A DNA stretch of 46,672 nucleotides from Priapulus caudatus (GCF_000485595.1 NW_014578072.1:42337-89008), one strand, 5' to 3'; shown: positions 35,401-46,229, counted from the stretch's first letter. Translations and numbers: made by a program. Notes: generated by a model not told the origin, from the sequence alone.

Positions 35401-38400
35401 CTAGGACAAGACAGTTTTGAGCATGTATTTAATCGATACTGTCTCGCGTTAGGTTCATGATTCAACCCCGAGAGCTAGGCGACGTCAACATCACTGTACA
35501 CGCCATGACTGCTGACTCAGGCAGCGCCATCTGTCGAGCCGGTGCCGTCATGAGCACAGTCACAGGAGTCCGCGATGCGATCACGCAGCCACTGCTGGTG
35601 GAGGCGGAGGGCGTAGAGAAGTCCTACTCCATTAACTGGTTCGTCTGCCCGGACGACGGGGAACCTTTCTCTGACGTCATGGACCTAATGCTACCCTCCG
35701 AGAACCTAGTACCCGGTAAATAAATATACGGGTAGTTAATATATTTATAAAATAATATTTAAATCCGAACAAAAATGACATTATCGATTTAAATTCCTGA
35801 ATTTCAATATTAGTTTTTAGATAATGTGCATAGGCCAAGCTGAGATTTTGTACCGATGATCTGTCTATAGCACTGCAGTGACGTCATACACATTTTCTCA
35901 CCACAGATTCGGGTCGTGCACGGGTGTCCATCATCGGTGACGTTATGGGAGCTCCCTTAGATAATCTTGACGGACTGCTGAAGATGCCGTACGGATGCGG
36001 GGAGCAGAACATGATAACGTTCGCTCCTGACATCTACATCATGGAATACCTCACAACCACCGATCAGCTGACGCCGGAAATCCAGGGGAAAGCTGTGGGA
36101 TTCATGAAGTCCGGTAAGCCACAGAGGAAAGCAGAGCTTCCAATCGTTACGTACAAGTTCTTGTATTATCTGATTTATCTTGCGACAAAACGTTAGTATC
36201 TTTGGCCAACTTGACTGTAAAATCATTGTTACAAATCTGGCGATGCAGGCTACTAGAAGAAACCGACATTTAATCACACGGACGACGGCTATAACCCGTA
36301 CATACAGTATGTTTCACCTACAGGCTACTAGAAGGAGCTGATGTTTAATCACACGGACGACGGCTATAACCCGTACATACAGCTATGTTTCACCTACAGG
36401 CTACTAGAAGGAGCTGATGTTTAAGCAGACGGACGACGGCTCTAGCGCGTTCATACAGCTGTGTTTCTCTTGCAGGCTACCAGAGGGAGCTGACGTTTAA
36501 GCACACTGACGCCGCCTATAGCGCGTTCGGTAACCGCGACAAGGAAGGCAGCATGTGGTTGACAGCGTTCGTCGTGCGCTGCTTTGCGCAGGCGCAGCCA
36601 TTCATCTACATTGATGGGAATGAGATCGACATGAGTGTGCGTTGGATCATCAAGCAGCAGCGTAGAGATGGCTGCTTCCCTCGGCTCGGCACGTTGCACC
36701 ACAAGGACATGAACGTACGTACCTCTGCGAGGGCCATCTAGTGATGAAATGAGCATAAATAGTTAGTCCCTACGAGGTTCATGTAGAGATAGATGGGGTT
36801 TGGAGTCTAAAGAGCCGACAGAAATGAGGAAGGGGAAAATAAACATTTGGTCTCAAAGACGGCCATCTAGAAGAGACACGCGACAAGAAATACATTTCTC
36901 TCTATGAGACCAAGAGAGCGCAAGGTGGTACGATCTTTGTATCAAGATTTATAATTTCTTTTGACACTATATTACACACGCATCGTGATGTCCTCATATT
37001 CGCAGGGAGGCGTTGGTAATTCAAAGACCAACGCAACGCTAACAGCCTACGTTGTGACGTCGTTGATCGAGTCCAAGGTTGCTGATACAGAGCGAGCCAT
37101 CTCAGATGCCTTCTCCTGCATTGAAGGCGAAACCTTCGACGACGCCTACACCACGGCCCTGGTGGCCTACGCGTACGCCCGCTACGGTGATATGAACAAA
37201 GCTCAGGAATACTTGGATAGGTAAAAACACACGACCTTAGATGGTACATCAGTTCACCTGAACTAATGAAAACTAAAATTATCTACTATCACCAATAAGT
37301 GCGGTGTCTTTCGCCTTATTGGAGATTATATGGAGTTATCAGCCGTTTAACACTAACGGAGTTGAACATTCGGCTGCCTTTCCTCTTACTACGGTGCTAC
37401 GAGTCGGAGAATACATTGTAAAATTATACCTGAATAGATATGTATCCGAGGAGCCGCATAGTACTGTAAACTTCATCACCGATTATGTTTCAATAGGTTA
37501 ATGAAGCTGGCTGTACGAAACGAGACGGCACAAACTGTAAACTGGGAGAAAGCCGAAGCAGAAACAGTCGACGTTACGTAAGTACCAAAATTTTTGTTTT
37601 ATAGTCGTGGTATAGTGATAATTTTTAGTGTTCGGAATTCCTATACTCGTTTGTAAGTTACCCCTACTATCAATGTCCGTGAATTCACAGGTTGCCATGG
37701 AACCGTCAGGCTGAGAAAAAGTCGATAAACACTGAGATGACAGCATATGCTCTGCTGACGCTGACGCTGATTGAAAGCGATGATTCGACGCTGCCTCTCT
37801 CTATCGTCAGGTGGTTGACGCAGCAGCAAAACTCACGCGGTGGTTTCTCATCAACACAGGTACTCAACTTGAGCTATCGACGTTCAAGCAGCAATGCAGC
37901 TCATGACATGGTCCGCACAACTAGCCTTAGATTTCGTGGATTGAAACAGATTAACGTAAACTCATATATGCAATTAAGGATCACCTCTCATTGTCATGGA
38001 TCGTAAATGCTAATTGATAATTAGCATTTCATCTAATTCTGTTTCTACTATTGCTCCGCAGGACACCGTAATCGCTCTGCAGGCTCTCTCCCAGTTCGCT
38101 ATGAAGTTTTTCGGTTCGCAAAGTAGCAGCGACATTACGGTCAGCGGTGACGACGTTGACGCTGCTCTGAGCGTGTCTGGCACCAACAGCCTTGTCCAGC
38201 AGCTGGTCGACGTGCCCTCGGTGCCCAGCGTGCTAGACGTCACAGTGACGGGGACACGATGTGTCATTATTAAGGTGAGCTAACTCGACGAGAGTACGTG
38301 TTACGGCTCTGACTTTTAAATGGTAGCAGTGATGCTCTGCTGTCATCATATATATAGTGTCGCACATTTATTCACGTTGCATGAGTTGCAGCTAAAATTG

Positions 38401-39510
38401 CACCTAAAGTAGTTTTTGCCATCCGGCTAGTGTAATAGAGACGTTCGACTAATTATTAAACTAAAAAAATAATTTATTGTTGTATAACACTAGCTTGTCT
38501 AGCCATGCTTTAATACCAGAGACCTTACGCCACTGCTCTTATTTTCCATATAAGATGAAACTTTTTACTATTCTAACGCTGCATGTCGTGCTGACTGAAT
38601 GCATAACCAACGTAACAACTTGTGACGGACAGATTACAGCGGGACAGCAGTACAAGCCTGAGGTTTTTTTGATTACAGGGTAATGTCTTCTACAACTTGT
38701 ACGAAGAACAGAGAAGAGTCCCCGTGTTCTCCGCAACAGCCAACGTCACGACGACCAACTGTAAGACGTGGCAGATGACAGCCTGCGGAACGTACGTACA
38801 CATCTCTCTAACTGCCATGACAGTACTCGTCTAAGCCATTATAGTTTAATGCAGTTATATCGATGTCCCACTTCAATTCTATGTTAAGGACAGGCGTTTC
38901 TGTTCGTTGGTAATTTCTAGTTCCACTATAATATTTCAAAAGGTTCACTTCAAGTTAATAATTTCTATGAACTGTTATAAACACTGTAGAATTCAACACG
39001 AACCAGCTGCATAAAACTAATTTGCCCGACATTCAATATAAACTGCATGATTAATAACCGCAGCGAACACGGCAATTTAAACAGCATTTAATTAATACAC
39101 TTTAGCGTTGTTACATGGGTAGTAGTCGCACCCAATATTAAAATAATGTGGCTATGCCTTGCGCTACAACAGTCGAATGTGTCGTTAACCGTATACGTAT
39201 CTTTGGAATATTTTAGGTACGCTGATAAGGAGGAATCATCAAACATGGCAATCATTAGTGTAAATATGGTCACCGGGTTTTCGCCTGTGAAATCTTCGCT
39301 AAATAAGGTAACGTTTAATTTAACGTTGATTATTTGAATTATAATTTAATGAGTTTTTAATAAGTTTTCACGCATTTCCGAGACGATTTCAAAGATGCCA
39401 GAAGCATCACAATTTTTTGGTATAACATACCTATAGTGGTTTTATTAATTCCTCTGCACTAGAGAGTTTTAATCACTGCTTAGGTAGGTACACACACACA
39501 TAAACACACA

Positions 39511-39558
<48 letters not shown>

Positions 39559-40205
39559 CATACACACACGCGCGCGCGTAGGCGTATGTGAGTACGCGTA
39601 CCCGTTGGTTTATATTTCATTTGGTTTTGTGCAGATTTTTGAGAAGCCCATTAAGAATTCACAATTGAAACGTTTCGACATTGAAGGCAAGACTGTAGAT
39701 ATCTATGTAAATAAGGTAAGCGTATGCCTAACCAGTGGCGTGTTAATCAAGTAATTTTAAAAGGAAGTTCTCGACCGAATGTCGCATTATAAAATAATGT
39801 AACGTAATAACTATACAATAACTTTTTCGGTCATAATGACGCCATTGCAGACAACCAAGATCATGTTTTACTCGAATCTTCATATTTCAGTTTGAGCCAG
39901 GCGAGCAGGTTTGCGTGACCTTTGACCTGGAGAAATATCTAGACGTGGAAAATGTGAAGCCGGCTGTTGTGAAGGTGTACGACTACTATGAGCCAGGTAA
40001 ATACAACAGGTGGCGCCACATAGAGTCACTACCTACGCACATAGCCGTCTGCTCTCAGCTATATAGAAATAATTTTCTCTCGTGGGATACAGCTCTGCCA
40101 GGGTGTGAGAATTTGCATGGTATCAGTCAAATAATCTTGTCGTACATATTTATATTTACAGAAGAGGTAGCTTCCACTTCATACAGTATCGACGAATGCA
40201 AGTAA
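25536..40205 (+). CDS. alpha-2-macroglobulin family protein, copy b (complete, 33 exons)
   Basis: Secreted thioester-containing protease trap of the A2M family. Thirty-three exons join in phase from ATG 25536 to TAA 40203-40205, giving about 1,564 residues; vertebrate A2M has about 1,470, and the extra length is spread over several domains. Order: signal peptide, MG1-MG6, bait region, MG7, CUB, thioester domain, receptor-binding domain. The thioester motif GCGEQ is intact (residues 1075-1079). A histidine stands where complement C3 has its catalytic His. The whole gene is open, so expression is likely. Exons are described in the block entries below. It is head-to-head with a damaged paralogue and convergent with the ZP gene. 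CD109, insect TEP or C3 are less likely because of the A2M-type bait exit FFPETWLW and receptor-binding end VKVYDYYEP. Confidence 0.95.
25983..26034. repeat. perfect 52-bp palindrome in A2M-b intron 1
   Basis: CTACCCAATATGTCGATAAA... folds exactly about 26008/26009 (centre GAGCGCGCTC), 26-base arms, no spacer, 38 bp before exon 2. Unlike the palindrome at 22952, no flanking direct repeat is visible. Confidence 0.8.
26073..28667 (+). CDS. A2M-b exons 2-8: MG1 to MG3
   Basis: Exons: 26073-26257, 26983-27171, 27463-27515, 27789-27861, 28061-28174, 28302-28389, 28541-28667. Characteristic stretches are [18 protein letters not shown] (MG1), [13 protein letters not shown] (the MG2 start, as in A2M 'TDKPIYKPGQ'), [12 protein letters not shown] and [14 protein letters not shown] (MG3 start; compare A2M 'VLPKFEV'). 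All phases join. Confidence 0.93.
26342..26690. repeat. dispersed repeat in A2M-b intron 2
   Basis: It starts GAAACTAGAGCACTCGGAGA...CCTCCGCCAAGG and ends with CCCTGGCGGAGATAAA...AACTAGAAA, so the ends are partly complementary (CTCCGCCA/TGGCGGAG). It contains a TTAATTAATTAA stretch and ACAAACCCACAAACCCAC repeats. The corresponding A2M-a intron lacks it. Family not certain. Confidence 0.5.
28861..31464 (+). CDS. A2M-b exons 9-16: MG4 to MG6
   Basis: Exons: 28861-29035, 29171-29277, 29461-29613, 29749-29931, 30075-30186, 30309-30505, 30694-30843, 31365-31464. Exon 15 holds [18 protein letters not shown], matching the conserved A2M 'SLCALRAVDQSVLLM' motif before the bait. Exon 9 could alternatively start at the internal CTTCTCAG, but the 28861 start is shared with A2M-a and keeps the phase. 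Confidence 0.92.
30983..31260 (-). pseudogene. fragment of a non-LTR retrotransposon reverse transcriptase
   Basis: Minus-strand translation reads [13 protein letters not shown], then [20 protein letters not shown], the pattern seen in non-LTR reverse transcriptases (LNxxKTxxM...FxYLGxxxxxxxDI). A frameshift follows (the usual RIANAW-type motif is broken). It sits in A2M-b intron 15. Old, partial copy. Confidence 0.7.
31545..31690. repeat. (TC)n and (GT)n microsatellites in A2M-b intron 16
   Basis: TC run at 31545-31587, then a long GT run to about 31680 and a GTGC end. Confidence 0.95.
32273..32485. repeat. (CA)n / (CGTG)n microsatellite with a 10-base N gap
   Basis: CA repeats up to 32375, unknown bases 32376-32385, then CGTG repeats. 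The gap lies in A2M-b intron 16, so intron length is uncertain but no exon is affected as far as can be seen. Confidence 0.95.
32638..33667 (+). CDS. A2M-b exons 17-19: variable region including the bait
   Basis: Exons 32638-32747, 33173-33269, 33466-33667. The bait runs from after VDARPC (exon 18) to before [14 protein letters not shown] (exon 19); a protease cut here triggers trapping. It contains [17 protein letters not shown], then a Thr/Ser/Ala-rich and a strongly acidic stretch ([13 protein letters not shown]), with very few Lys/Arg. The A2M-a and transposon copies share the borders ([17 protein letters not shown]; [11 protein letters not shown]) but not this interior. The first half of exon 17 ([18 protein letters not shown]) is also unlike A2M-a (PPIPARVSAGGLGLHF), while the second half [15 protein letters not shown] is the same. 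Confidence 0.93.
34343..35715 (+). CDS. A2M-b exons 20-22: MG7 and start of CUB
   Basis: Exons 34343-34571, 34979-35073, 35453-35715. Contains [20 protein letters not shown] and [20 protein letters not shown], the most conserved A2M stretch after the bait, and [16 protein letters not shown] before the thioester domain. These three exons exist three times in the window (also 14649-15985 and 23287-24554). Confidence 0.95.
35907..36113 (+). CDS. A2M-b exon 23: thioester site
   Basis: Encodes [18 protein letters not shown], identical in core to the A2M family motif. Cys and Gln of GCGEQ (35993-36007) form the internal thioester that bonds covalently to trapped protease. The matching A2M-a sequence is missing two bases here. 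Confidence 0.95.
36245..36475 (+). repeat. three decayed tandem copies of the exon 24 acceptor and exon start
   Basis: Copies begin after AG at 36249, 36324 and 36400, with the real exon at 36476: spacing 75, 76 and 76 bp. Each keeps an acceptor-like (C/G)(A)CAG followed by GCTACTAGAAG... Compared with the real GCTACCAGAGGGAGCTGACG, C-to-T and G-to-A changes have made an in-frame TAG at the third codon. A2M-a carries two such copies. Confidence 0.8.
36476..38274 (+). CDS. A2M-b exons 24-28: thioester domain
   Basis: Exons 36476-36714, 37006-37220, 37497-37577, 37691-37859, 38062-38274. [20 protein letters not shown] and [24 protein letters not shown] are family hallmarks of this alpha-alpha barrel. 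Exon 24 ends [10 protein letters not shown] and exon 25 starts GGVGN. The second His (residue about 1190) is five residues before GG, as is the catalytic His in complement C3 (HQEMIGG); human A2M has Asn here. Confidence 0.92.
38679..40205 (+). CDS. A2M-b exons 29-33: receptor-binding domain and C-terminus
   Basis: Exons 38679-38791, 39217-39307, 39635-39715, 39891-39996, 40162-40205. [19 protein letters not shown] and [12 protein letters not shown] match the A2M receptor-binding domain. The short last exon ends SIDECK. In vertebrates this domain binds LRP1 after trapping; whether that holds here is unknown. Confidence 0.92.
39495..39580. repeat. (CACG)n microsatellite in A2M-b intron 30
   Basis: ACAC then about thirteen GCAC units, ending ACACGCGCGCGC. 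Confidence 0.95.
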
Positions 40206-41804
40206 GCAACTTCGCAAGTAATATAGCAACCACCGAAAGAGAATGGCGGCAAACATATATCTACACGAATGATTGCGCGACATCAAATTTAATTTGGTAT
40301 TGCATATAATCATTTGCCGCACGTCATTAAAAGTACTAACCACAACTATACTGCTCACGATTAACAAATTCTACATCTTGTAAAATACGGATTATAACCC
40401 TAACAAAAACGCAAACGCGTGTACACACACGTAAGCACCCATGTACGCGTGTAGACGGATACATCGCTATTTCTATAGGGTAGCCTTTATATTTTTATTG
40501 TAAGACACAGCACGCATATAACATATGATTTTATAGAAATATTCGGTTTACCTTTGTATCGTAAAATTGTTCAATGTAGTAAATAAAACGATATTTTTTA
40601 ATTATTAAAAAAAAAAATTATTATTCATATTGTTTGTTATAATATATATTATTCGTATTATGCGATTGGACACTGTCGTGTTATAATAGGGCAATGCCGA
40701 CAATCCGGCCATATTTCTTATGTAGTTTCACGTGGGACGTGGCGCATAAACTTAGCTACGCAATTGAATCTTATTTTCTTATGTAATTATAAGTCTTTAT
40801 GTAAATGTATATTATTTTTCTATGTAAGATTTATTCACTACGCTGACTATAAAAACAGCGACATGTCTATTATACGTATATCATTATGCTTTCCGGACAA
40901 TATATTGGCTTCTACATGACGCAATTGTGGGATCTTCGTACATTTTAAGAAGAGTCACTGACAGTTCCCAGGCAGAAATTAATGAAATCGCTATCAGCAA
41001 ATATAATCCGACTTTTCGTCCGATACAATCCATTTTGGAAAACATTTCCCGGTTATTTCCGTATGGGACGGAACTATATTTAAAATAAGACTAGTTCGAT
41101 GTGTATCCCATACCGTATGAGCCGAATCCTTAAATAAGCCACCTTATACATGCGACTCCATTCATTCGTTGAGATTCTTACATAATTATATATAAAAAAT
41201 ACTCATATTTCGCAAATATACTACACAATTTATTTCGCACCAACTAACGAACATACGTACAGGCGGAGTTTGCGATATAAATAATAAATAAACGAACTTC
41301 AACACGTATAACGAACAGTTGCTTTTTTAAAAGGCAAACATGAAATATAATTAACAAAGAAAATTCACTGCTTTCTATGCAATGCGCCATCCTAATCCGT
41401 CACGTATATGTTCCCGCCCACCCCACCCGTTACCATACCATTTTTACCAGCCCTTTAACCGGCAGCTTATTAGGACGAGTATGTGTTTAGAAATAAATAG
41501 AAAACTGACAAAGACATTATGTAGATGAACTGCAATAAGCTTGGCCTGTGCAAATAGCCAAATACCAGTATGGGGCGAATTATTTTCCATGTGATATGTG
41601 ATTTTCGGAGTTGAATAATTATAGAGCTTCTTTGAGCCCATCGAAATTCGTAGACGCTATTTCGTGAATTGGATAAAATAAGCACTCATAACTAAAGGTC
41701 GTGAATTCACTTTACGTGATCTACAAAAATCGTGATTTAACGGTTTTGATATTTGATTGTTCGATTGTGCCTATATTGACTATGTGCACAGTGCTGCACT
41801 CATT
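40206..41804. other. intergenic region between convergent A2M-b and ZP genes
   Basis: AT-rich. AATAAA at 40582-40587 is a plausible A2M-b polyadenylation signal. No exon or recognisable element seen in the remaining 1.2 kb. Confidence 0.6.
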
Positions 41805-42273
41805 TTAATAATGGCCAGGCGACGGACTTCTAGCTGAAAGATTTATCCTGCTGCCTGAGTAAATAGAGCTTTCATGCACGTCATCGATATCCTTGCGCTG
41901 GTGGCGGCTCCTGTGGTAGAATAGTGCGGATAGCGTCATGAATAGAAGAAGCAGCAGACCTAGAGTTACTACAGCGATGATAAGATAGGCTGGCGACAGG
42001 CAGCTTTTCATCTCTACGGCACCGGATTCCGCCAGTCTGTCTTGAAACGAACTCGCCAGAGAGTTTGGTGCGCTGTCCGGTTTAGCATCTGCAATGTGAA
42101 TATGCAAGCAAATTAGATCAACGTTTAGATATGTTGTTATATGATATATATATTATATATATATATATATAACCACGTACGTACACACACACTGCCGCAC
42201 GGAGGTATACTCAGGAACGAAAGCACGCGCGCTCGCACACACACGATACATCCGTGTGATATCTGTATCTATA

Positions 42274-42348
<75 letters not shown>

Positions 42349-44392
42349 ACCAGTCATATGCAACATTTTCGGCTCGCACCACACCTACGTTCAAAGTATA
42401 TCTATATTTCGAATATTATTATTATAAGGAATCTTATTACGTATGTGAGCGATTACCCAGTGGACAGTCCACTCATACTTATTAACACGAAAGGTCGATG
42501 AAATCATGTTGAATAGGAAGTGCGCGGTATTACTTACTTGGTTCAGGTGGCACAACGACAGTAATTGTGTTATAAAGCTCCACTGTCATGTCTTTATCAT
42601 TTGCAGGATTAGCAGTTACATCGGCTTCATTTTCTGCTTGCCTCCTCCGGCGCTTTCCGGCAAAACCGCTGCCTGGAATATTGCTGCAAGCCGGCTAGAA
42701 ATATAATAAACACGTAGTGATGATCAGAATCTACGTGCAGATAATCAGTTTCAATATGATTACATAAATGAAGCGCATGCACGCATGCGTATATTAATAT
42801 TATACATATTAGTTAAGGCGTTCATAATGCAATTGATAATGGCTGAAATGTGATTAAGACCCACGTGCGCATTTTGACGCCATATTGTGATCACATATCT
42901 CAGTCACATTCTCTGTGTTAACCATTACGGTTTAAAAAGAATGGAAAAGTTCTTCCACGACATTCATATAATAAAAGCCGCTTTAGAATACCTTTACAGG
43001 TAAAACCATACTAGAAATCCATACATCGGTTATATACACCCTAGTATACCACCTGGTCAAAGTAGCATCAGTAGTGAATGCTGCCCTACCTTTGTGCATT
43101 CACCGAAGCATACGTGGCATTTGCATTCAAAATACACATTCGCTTGATCGGGAAACTTGAAAACCTGTTAAAGTAACAACAACAGATCTGACATTCAACG
43201 CCGCACAAACGCTAATTTTCGCTCGCATCTGTCACGAGCATGTACACTGATGCTACAGCATCCATGGGCTTGAGCCATTAGATACACGGTTTAGATTCAA
43301 CACATAGGTTCATACAGTTGCCCCGCTTCAGCTTATCGTAACTAGGTTAAGTAAAGCGAAATGCCGCACGAAATTCATTACCAAATCAATTCAAATTAAG
43401 CTTCTAAACGTTCACCTCTCAATTTCTAATCTAGCAACCACCGATCGAACTAGAGGAGCTGCTCTGTCTGTATGCGCTTTGGCTCTAGCCTACACTAATT
43501 AGCGTAACCCTAATTATATCGGAAATGTATCAACCCCTTCTACATCATAGCATCTTTGAGCTTTTCGGAGGCCGTACACCATTGGCTCTCAAAATATTTT
43601 TACATGAAGTGTTTCTCGCACCCAGTGTCAAAAACAACTACTCAAGATCGTAGAATGTACTAAGACGTCGCAACCTGCAGGTTAAGAATTTGTCGATTCA
43701 GACTGTCGCAAATCGCCCTCCCCCAATTATCGCTCTTTCTCTCAAAGCGGAGTTCAATTCGTGCCTCACCTTGAAGTGCGAATAAGCGAGCCTGCTTCCG
43801 CGGATCAGGCTGTTGTCATCGTAACGCGTCAGGCCGATGAGCTTGCGATGCGCTGGACAGCCGTCATCGTCGAGTAGCGTGATGACACCTGTGCTAGTGC
43901 CATCGTGAACCCTGCACTCCGACACGAAGATGCCGTAACGTCCATCACCTGATGACGAGCAAGCCGATTGAAACCCCCTACCTATCACCGACCGTGCTTT
44001 CGTTTCATGTTGTTAGACATGTTGTTTATCCGTGGCAGTGCGTCATAATCGCGTTAAACGCGTTGCGATAAACAAATAACGGATGCTACGACCGGCATGC
44101 TATTAACGTTTTCCCGTGAGATTTCCATGGAGCCAGTTAACTTATAAATATCAAAATTAATATAATTAATATATCATAAGTAAATGATTATAATAAATAA
44201 TAAATAATATAGCGAACGCCTAAACAGAAAATTGAATGACGCTACGACCAACTTACTATTAGCTTTTCCCCGTGTGATATTCCTGGACCCAGTTAACTTA
44301 TAAATATGAATAAATAAATATTTAGAATAAATAATAAATAATATAGCGAACTCCTGAAAAAAAAATTGTATATGTGCGCTCGTGTGTATGGG

Positions 44393-44438
<46 letters not shown>

Positions 44439-45796
44439 TGTGCGTGTGCGTGTGCGTGTGCGTGTGCGTGTGCGTGTGCGTGTGCGTGTGCGTGTGTGCG
44501 TGTGCGTGTGTATGTATTTGCGTGCACGCGTGTGTGCGTGCGTGCGTGCGCGCATGTGTGTGTGTGCGTGTGCGTGTGTGCGTGTGTGCGTGCGAGCGTG
44601 CTCGCATGTGTGTGCGCATACCCTGCGTTTCAAACACCATCGTTGCGATGTCGCCCAGGAATAGCAGCGTCGTTGGCTGCGCAAGAGGATCTTGGCCCTG
44701 CACGATCTTCATCGAACAAGATGGAGCCTCGCTCGTTACAGTGACAACACCGCGCGTCGTCAACATTCTAAAAAATCAAAGTGCAAATAAAATTCGGGTA
44801 CTATTGTGAATGACGCGTGCCCTGTCGTGGCGAACACTGCGCGGCCAGAATATCACGAGAAAAACAATTGTGCAGCAAGAGGATGACATTAGAAAAGTGG
44901 AGCAAAAACGGGTTTAACAAACACGAAATAAAAAAAACGGGCGTACGCGCTTCGTACGTATTAAAGCTGGGTACGTATTTAAGCTGGGTTTACACTATCA
45001 ACTTTGTGTTGGCGAATTGGCGAATTGGACCAACTTCCCAACTATACAACCGACAATCGGCAGTGTAAACGCAAAGGTTGAGCGACCAACCGATCGATAG
45101 CAACTAGTTGGGAGATTAGAACATGTTCTATATTCGCCAACTCGAAGTTGGCGAATTGGAAAGCTGGTCCAAATCGCCAATTCGCCAACATAAATTCGGT
45201 AGTGTAAACCCAGCTTTAGCATACTCACGGTACTGTGAAGCCCCAGTCGAATCGCTGCACGGAATCCCCGCCGAACTGACAGGACACAGAGTAGGAGGCG
45301 TCCATCATGCCTAGCAGCCCCCACTCGGCTTCGTTCATTATGATGACGGTGTTGTTGTAAAACGATCTAGATGTTCCTGGCTGTAACGAACAAGCGTCGA
45401 TGCCTATACTTCCGCATCGTACTCCGAAGATGGCAATACCGAACAAGCTCCGATGCCTATACCTCCGCATCATATACTTCGAAGATATATCGTTATTTCA
45501 GTTATGGCCTCGCTCGTCTCACTTGCATCGATGCTATGCTACGAAACCTCTCTGATTTATTGCGTTACTGACGATTCCACGTATATTATGCAGATTTCGT
45601 TTTCTCACCCCGCTCTTTACTGTCCCGCAGCCGTCCAGGGGAAGGACTAGCTCCAGCAGCGGAGATCCCGTTCCCAATGCTCGGCAGCCGCGTGTCTCGT
45701 AAAATCCTTTTGCGTAGAGATATCCGTTGAACGCACGCGTGAACTTGGCACTGACGACGAGTTGGTTGGTATCGGCATTGCATCGCAGTTTGAGAT
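41805..45796 (-). CDS. ZP-domain transmembrane protein, 3' part (7 exons)
   Basis: Exons, 5' to 3' on minus: 45609-45796, 45229-45380, 44622-44767, 43770-43948, 43090-43164, 42538-42694, 41805-42088. They join in phase to about 394 codons. The ZP module is complete or nearly so: LRCNADTNQLVVSAKF, FNGYLYAKGFY, LDGCGTVKSG, SFYNNTVIIM, ASYSVSCQF, CSMKIVQG, YGIFVSECRVHDG, LLDDDGCP and HFKFPDQANVYFECKCHVC. After it come a furin site (KRRRR, exon 6), one transmembrane helix (YLIIAVVTLGLLLLLFMTL) and a short cytoplasmic tail ending SPGHY. Such proteins polymerise into extracellular matrix or apical cuticle-like coats after furin cleavage. Upstream exons with signal peptide are outside the window. 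Specific orthologue not recognised. Confidence 0.9.
42136..42350. repeat. (TA)n, (CA)n and (CT)n microsatellites in ZP intron 6
   Basis: ATATAT runs at about 42140-42171 and 42317-42348, with a CT run at 42277-42316 between; low complexity only. Confidence 0.9.
42538..42694 (-). CDS. ZP gene exon 6: consensus furin cleavage site
   Basis: Reads PACSNIPGSGFAGKRRRRQA. The run KRRRR follows directly after the last ZP cysteines, the standard place for the cleavage that releases ZP proteins for polymerisation. The following VTVELYNTITVVVPPEP-like segment links to the membrane helix. Confidence 0.85.
44395..44612. repeat. (GT)n/(GTGC)n microsatellite in ZP intron 3
   Basis: A GT run, then GTGCGT hexamers, then mixed GTGC. 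It ends 10 bases short of the exon 3 donor (44622 is the last exon base). Confidence 0.95.
44982..45215. mobile_element. MITE with TTA duplication, Harbinger-like
   Basis: Ends AGCTGGGTTTACACTA and its complement (TAGTGTAAACCCAGCT) with TTA on both sides (44979-44981, 45216-45218). Interior palindromic TTGGCGAATTGG and CCAACTTC motifs. It lies in ZP intron 2 only about 10 bp inside the 5' splice site. Confidence 0.8.
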
Positions 45797-45938
45797 CTAT
45801 GCGAAAGAAGTGATAAGTCGCCGTACGTTCTCACGTCCTGGTCAAACCGATATAGGGTTCACACACCGCTGCGCATACGCGCGGCATATCAGCGTGGTTA
45901 GGCGCAATACGCACTTACAGCTCCCTTACGCTCATAAG

Positions 45939-46229
45939 GTCTATGTCCCCCAGGGTACTGCCGGAACGTACCCTGGGTACGGTCCGGTATACCGGAACGT
46001 ACCCTGGTCACTATTTGATATGGTTAGGGTTAGGATTAGGGTTAGGGTTAGGGTTAGGATTAGGGTTAGGGTTCGGGTTCGGCTTAGGGAGTAGGCGTAG
46101 GCGATTCCCTAGACTCGTTAGTGGAGTAGGCGAGGAACGGTTCGGCATATTAGATAGTACCAGGGTACGTTCCGGTATACTGGATCGTACCCAGGGTACG
46201 GTCCGGCAGTACCCCGGGGGACATAGACC
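45939..46229. mobile_element. second copy of the CCCAGGGTACTGCCGG MITE, with longer TTAGGG-like array
   Basis: Ends GGTCTATGTCCCCCAGGG and its near complement. Same internal order as 2795-3037. The core has about eight TTAGGG/TTAGGA/TTCGGG units (46023-46087) against about three in the other copy. Confidence 0.8.

Noticed and set aside
36245-36475. CRISPR-like array
   Set aside because: Units are tandem without unique spacers and derive from exon 24; the window is animal DNA.
38477-38683. Open frame [10 protein letters not shown]... as an extra exon of A2M-b
   Set aside because: It is intron 28; the true exon starts at 38679 after GATTACAG and is shared with A2M-a.
44293-44809. Long TH/CV-repeat reading frames (also at 31511-31820 and 32156-32618)
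   Set aside because: Microsatellite translation, no splice or start context; the real ZP exon covers only 44622-44767.
46019-46087. TTAGGG repeats as a chromosome end
   Set aside because: The array is short, degenerate and enclosed by MITE inverted repeats, with more sequence on both sides.
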